This document shows, piece after piece, positions 60,830-64,000 of a stretch of DNA of 64,000 nt. Position 1 is the first letter of the stretch; each line of letters opens with the position of its first letter. Location: positions 9,769-73,768 of the forward strand of contig MNCI01009661.1 of NCBI GenBank assembly GCA_015680685.1. Direction: 5' to 3'. Made by a program: the position numbers and the translations under genes. This stretch comes from Gnetum montanum (Eukaryota > Streptophyta > Gnetopsida > Gnetales > Gnetaceae). Below the pieces are notes generated by a model. The model searched no databases, was not told the origin of the DNA, and saw only the letters and a list, made by a program, of their open reading frames with translations.

Positions 60830-61680
60830 ATTTGAGACTTAAGCTATTTTCTAAAGCCCATGAAGTACCATACATGGGACATCTAGGATATGTTAGAACT
60901 TATGTGATGATACGTTAATTTTATTTCTAGCCTAGGATGAGGAATGATGTATCCTCATGAATTGAAAATTATCAACCCTACCAAACAATAAAATTCAAAC
61001 AAACCAAACCAAGTGAATTACTATATACTTTGGAAGTCCCAACCTAGAAATGGGAAGATGTTACCATGGATTTCATTGTTGGATTACCAGTAACCAAAAA
61101 AGAAAATGACTCAATCTTGGTAGTGGTTGATCACCTATCAAAGATGGCTCATTTTATAGCTTTGAAGTCTACAAACATATCTGAAGAGATAGCCCAAAAA
61201 TTTTTACAAGAATTATTTTGGTTAGATGGGTGCCCAAGATCAATTACCTTAGATAGAAATCTTGAGTTAATATCCAAATTTTTGTGAAACTTCTCCAAGG
61301 AACTTAGGAATCAATTGAAATTCATCGTAGCATACCACCTAGAGATAGATGGTCAAACAAAACATGTGAATCAAATACTAGAAGATATACTATGAAGCTA
61401 TGTTGGGAGTAGACCAAATACATGAGAGAATTACTTGCATCTAGTTAAATTCGCCTACAATAATAATTATCAAGGATCCATACATCTGACATTGTTCAAA
61501 GTTGTATATGAACAAAATTTTCATATCCCACTAACTTGGGTAGATCCAACCTTAAGAGTGAAATGGAAGGAAGAAGAAAAGAAAATAATGGAAAATATTG
61601 TTACAAAAGTTAAAAAAAATCTACAAGTAGCCCAAGAAAAACATAAGGGATATGTGAACCAACATTGACTTAAGAAGGAA
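60830..61680 (+). pseudogene. Integrase of element C
   Basis: KAHEVPYMGHLGYVRTY gives the two His of the zinc site, but the Cys pair reads NYQPYQT, both lost by G-to-A change. The core reads MDFIVGLPVTKKENDSILVVVDHLSKMAHF, FLQELFWLDGCPRSITLDRN and AYHLEIDGQTKHVNQILE. The DGQTERVN Glu is Lys here, so the DDE triad is broken. The C-terminal part to 61668 is open (LTWVDPTLRVKWKEEE). Confidence 0.85.
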
Positions 61681-61698
61681 TTCCAAATTAGAGATCAA

Positions 61699-62115
61699 GT
61701 GGTACTGAGAGTAAAATCCACCAGGAGTTTCCTTAAACTAGAAAAATATCATAATTTGGCCCAAAGCTATTGTGGATCTTTTGAAATCTTAGAGGGAATT
61801 GGTGAAGTAGCATATCAATTAAATATTTCAACAACCTTAAGAATTCATCTAAACTTCCATGTACGTCTAGTAAAGAAATTTCATGAAAATGATGTGCCTC
61901 ATATGATATATTGGAATACTTTGCCCCTAATATCCAACAATAGCTTCAAGGTCAAACCAATTGTAATCAAAAATCATAGAACCAAGATGATTCATAATAA
62001 AACCATCAGTGAAGTACTCATCCAATGGTCAAATTGTGATCAACAAACTTGTAAAAATAGGGAGTTCATTCTCAACACTTACCCTCAACCCTTTGATCAT
62101 CATGATATTGAATAA
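61699..62115 (+). pseudogene. GPY/F and chromodomain-like C-terminus of element C pol
   Basis: The frame is open for 138 codons. GSFEILEGIGEVAYQLNI and IHLNFHVRLVKKF are the GPY/F module after integrase; KNHRTKMIHNKTISEVLIQW and NREFILNTYPQPF resemble the chromodomain-like tail of chromoviruses, which guides insertion to heterochromatin. The chromodomain call is by position and weak similarity. Confidence 0.65.
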
Positions 62116-62298
62116 TAAAATATATATATTACTAAAGTAATGAATTATATTTTGTAATTCATAGTATTTTGTTTATACATCTGATAATGAAGATAATAAT
62201 GGAAATAACAATGAGGAGCATAACGAGGATGCAGTGGCTGAGCAACTAGACATAGAGGAAGCACTCAAGAATGAGCTAGATGATTAAGGAGGGTAGAG
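62116..62298 (+). other. 3' untranslated region and polypurine tract of element C
   Basis: Short acidic-coding stretch DNNEEHNEDAVAEQLDIEEALKNE-like words near 62170-62280 may be the end of an extra pol tail. The purine run AAGGAGGGTAGAG (62286-62298) directly precedes the 3' LTR. Confidence 0.6.
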
Positions 62299-62796
62299 TA
62301 TAATATTCCATCCCTTGTTAAGGGCATAATTTTACTATAATAATGTAATTAACCTTCAAAAGAAGGGGTGCCTCATTATGAGAGGTTACAATTATTCATG
62401 ATACCCCTTAGAAATGGGTTTGACCTATGGCATTTAAGGTCAGGCTTAGAGGTCAAGCTAGCATGAGGTTATAGAGCCAAGATTGGTAACTGATAGGAGT
62501 TAAGTGAAGCAGGATAAGAAGGGACTAATCAACCCTTCAGTTGTATAGCCTAATCATGGTGGTAGTGTTGGGTTGCCTCTAAGGTCTTAAGTGTCACAAG
62601 AAGATAAATGAGAAGGTGTTACAGTGTATCATCCAACATCAATAAATTTTTTTCATACTTTCTTTCTTTCTTAATTTAGTGCCTTAATATTATTTTCCAA
62701 GTTATTTTATTATATTTCCATTATAATTCCATGTGCAAGATAAATGAATGCAATGAACAATCTTGTTTTATCGACATCTAGGAATGGGATGTTAAA
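62299..62796 (+). repeat. 3' LTR of element C
   Basis: Starts TATAATATTCCATCCC (decayed TGTAA) and ends GGGATGTTAAA, followed by the TTATG duplication. Same length as 52575-53072. Confidence 0.9.
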
Positions 62797-62982
62797 TTAT
62801 GTCTAATAACCTATATCTCCTCATGATTCTACAAGCCACACTTCCTTCTCTCATCACTACTATCCTCTAGAATATCACAGAACCTCCACTCCATGAATCA
62901 AGTCTCCATGCACTTATCCTTCTTTGTATCTACCAACTCATCCTACACCTTCTAACACTACTCCCTTGCCACCTATAGCACT

Positions 62983-63658
62983 TGATGAGACGTGATTCGC
63001 ATCTTCCTTGGTGCACCGCAATATCTATAAATAAGAGGTGGCTCTCCCTTGTTTCCTCATCCTAGGCTAGAAGTAGGGGAACTCTAGCAGATTGATCACT
63101 CCAGAGATAGAATATTTTTTGTGTGCTCGCAATAGGAGTCCTAAAGTGAACAGATCTTTATTCGAGCAACATTGTACCTGAACACAAGTTGTGTACGAAA
63201 ATAAAGATGAACTTCCTGGATAAACCTTGTAGTGCATGGAATAGGATTTTATTTAATGTTATTTATTGCTTTCTCTCTTACCCTTATCTCCTAGTAACGT
63301 GGAATGAGTACAACTTGATTACGAGCATTTAAGGATGTGTACGGATAATTAAGGAATGGATGCTCATCGCACTTAAGCTAGATTAGATTCTCTCAACCCT
63401 TTCCTCCTAGTTAAGTGCCTCAATACAACCACTNTTAGCATAGGAGACATAAAACATAAAAAGATATAAAAATCATATACCTCGGACTTACTTAACCATA
63501 CACCGTGACAACTACAAGTAAGTCTAGGAAGACAACGAATGGTTAACCTTAAGTGTTCCATGGGGCGTGTAGGCATTTAGTCTGTAGAGTTCGACCAGAT
63601 CGCTCGTGCTATGCTCATATTCGTATGGTTGAGTGTAGGGGTACCTCGCTACTCATCA
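62983..63658 (+). mobile_element. Solo LTR of the LTR A family
   Basis: Complete ends TGATGAG and CTCATCA, TATA box TATAAATA (63026-63033), AATAAA (63200-63205), aligned with LTR A throughout. No polypurine tract precedes it and no primer site follows. Flanks GCACT and ACACC differ only by transitions, consistent with a decayed GCACC duplication, so a solo LTR is likely; a 5' LTR of an element running out of the window cannot be excluded. It contains an ambiguous base at 63434. Confidence 0.75.
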
Positions 63659-64000
63659 ACACCTATGCAAGGGGAAATTCCACCACAACCCTAATAAAAT
63701 ATGTCATGAGGGTAGTGAACTTACAACTAGATAACCATTTTATTGATTCTAAGTGGAAGCCTCAAAAGAGGGCATTCTTTAGGCCACATAGTCTATAAAA
63801 ACCATTGAAAACATCCATTGATACTATTTCTACATCAACTATTTTTGAAATCATCCTTTAGCCTTCTTCAAATGAAGAATCCTCAAATATTTGTACTATC
63901 ATGTTGATGCATGGGATCAAAGATTAGATCAAGATTATCCACCTTTCTAGGAAATGATCTAATTCTAGGAGTCCCATAATCTATTTACAAATTGCAGGAA
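63659..64000. other. Unassigned flank after the solo LTR
   Basis: AT-rich sequence with a short open plus frame (LIKYVMRVVNLQLDNHF, about 63690-63798). I see no known domain. Together with 62802-62982 it is probably the sequence into which C and the solo LTR inserted. Confidence 0.35.

Larger units (their letters stand above)
52575..62796 (+). mobile_element. Element C: complete chromovirus-like Ty3/gypsy retrotransposon
   Basis: Two 498-bp LTRs, a tRNA-iMet primer site, gag with a CCHC knuckle, protease, RT, RNase H, integrase with a GPY/F and chromodomain-like tail, a polypurine tract and an exact target duplication. All coding regions have stops. The LTRs are roughly 80% identical by eye, so this is an old copy. 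About 4 kb between the primer site and gag does not belong to the usual element body. Confidence 0.9.

Noticed and set aside
62983-63658. Pairing LTR A and the LTR at 62983 as ends of one 63-kb element
   Set aside because: LTR A has a polypurine tract on its left and therefore closes an element lying outside the window; both copies differ in length and CpG content and the sequence between contains whole independent elements.

Overview
The window looks like a retroelement-dominated stretch of a large seed-plant nuclear genome; the old, deeply nested insertions suggest a gymnosperm or another plant with slow turnover, but this is inference. It is AT-rich, and I see no intact host gene, tRNA gene, operon or CRISPR array. 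Almost everything recognisable is decayed Ty3/gypsy LTR retrotransposon sequence. Coding frames can be followed for hundreds of codons but are broken by stops, many explicable as C-to-T or G-to-A changes, as expected for long-methylated plant DNA.

Layout. (1) 18-868: polypurine tract and CpG-rich 3' LTR (LTR A) of a plus-strand element whose body lies left of the window. (2) Element D1, minus strand, Tat/Ogre-like: right-hand LTR/leader 30563-28304, gag-protease 28303-24848, then a probable giant intron 24847-1337, then the first part of reverse transcriptase 1336-885, where LTR A cuts it. The intron carries an antisense multi-exon gene (aORF2, plus strand, ending at 24045) and a ~190-bp tandem array (1990-5500). 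(3) Element B, 7583-20588, minus strand, a complete Athila-like element with two LTRs, a tRNA-Asp-type primer site, gag, protease, RT, RNase H, integrase and an extra downstream ORF (aORF1). It sits inside an exon of D1's aORF2, with near-matching target duplications. (4) 30566-32700: a second aORF2 copy (D3, minus). (5) Element E, 32700-37241, plus strand, the 3' end of a B-like element: internal promoter, aORF1, polypurine tract, 3' LTR. (6) Element D2, 37242-45892, minus strand: truncated aORF2 (plus), spacer, gag-protease, LTR/leader. (7) Element F, 45894-50340, plus strand: 51-bp tandem array, then RT, two RNase H domains and integrase of a Tat-lineage element. D3 and F are probably the two halves of one older plus-strand element split by D1, D2 and E. 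(8) Element C, 52575-62796, plus strand, a chromovirus-like element with 498-bp LTRs, tRNA-iMet primer site and an exact TTATG target duplication; about 4 kb of unrelated material lies between its primer site and gag, including an intron-like minus-strand ORF, a 45-bp minisatellite and a degenerate 5S rRNA-like sequence. (9) 62983-63658: a probable solo LTR of the LTR A family.

The most interesting system is the D/F family. Gag-protease and RT appear to be joined by splicing over a very long intron, and inside it lies a gene on the opposite strand with its own introns. Those antisense introns line up between copies. An intron on the antisense strand is invisible to splicing of the genomic transcript, so a retroelement can carry such a gene through retrotransposition. 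A second theme is that B and E carry an LTR-like promoter upstream of aORF1 that shares short motifs with the element's own LTR.

All comparisons were made by eye; identities are estimates and boundaries without a terminal motif are approximate.
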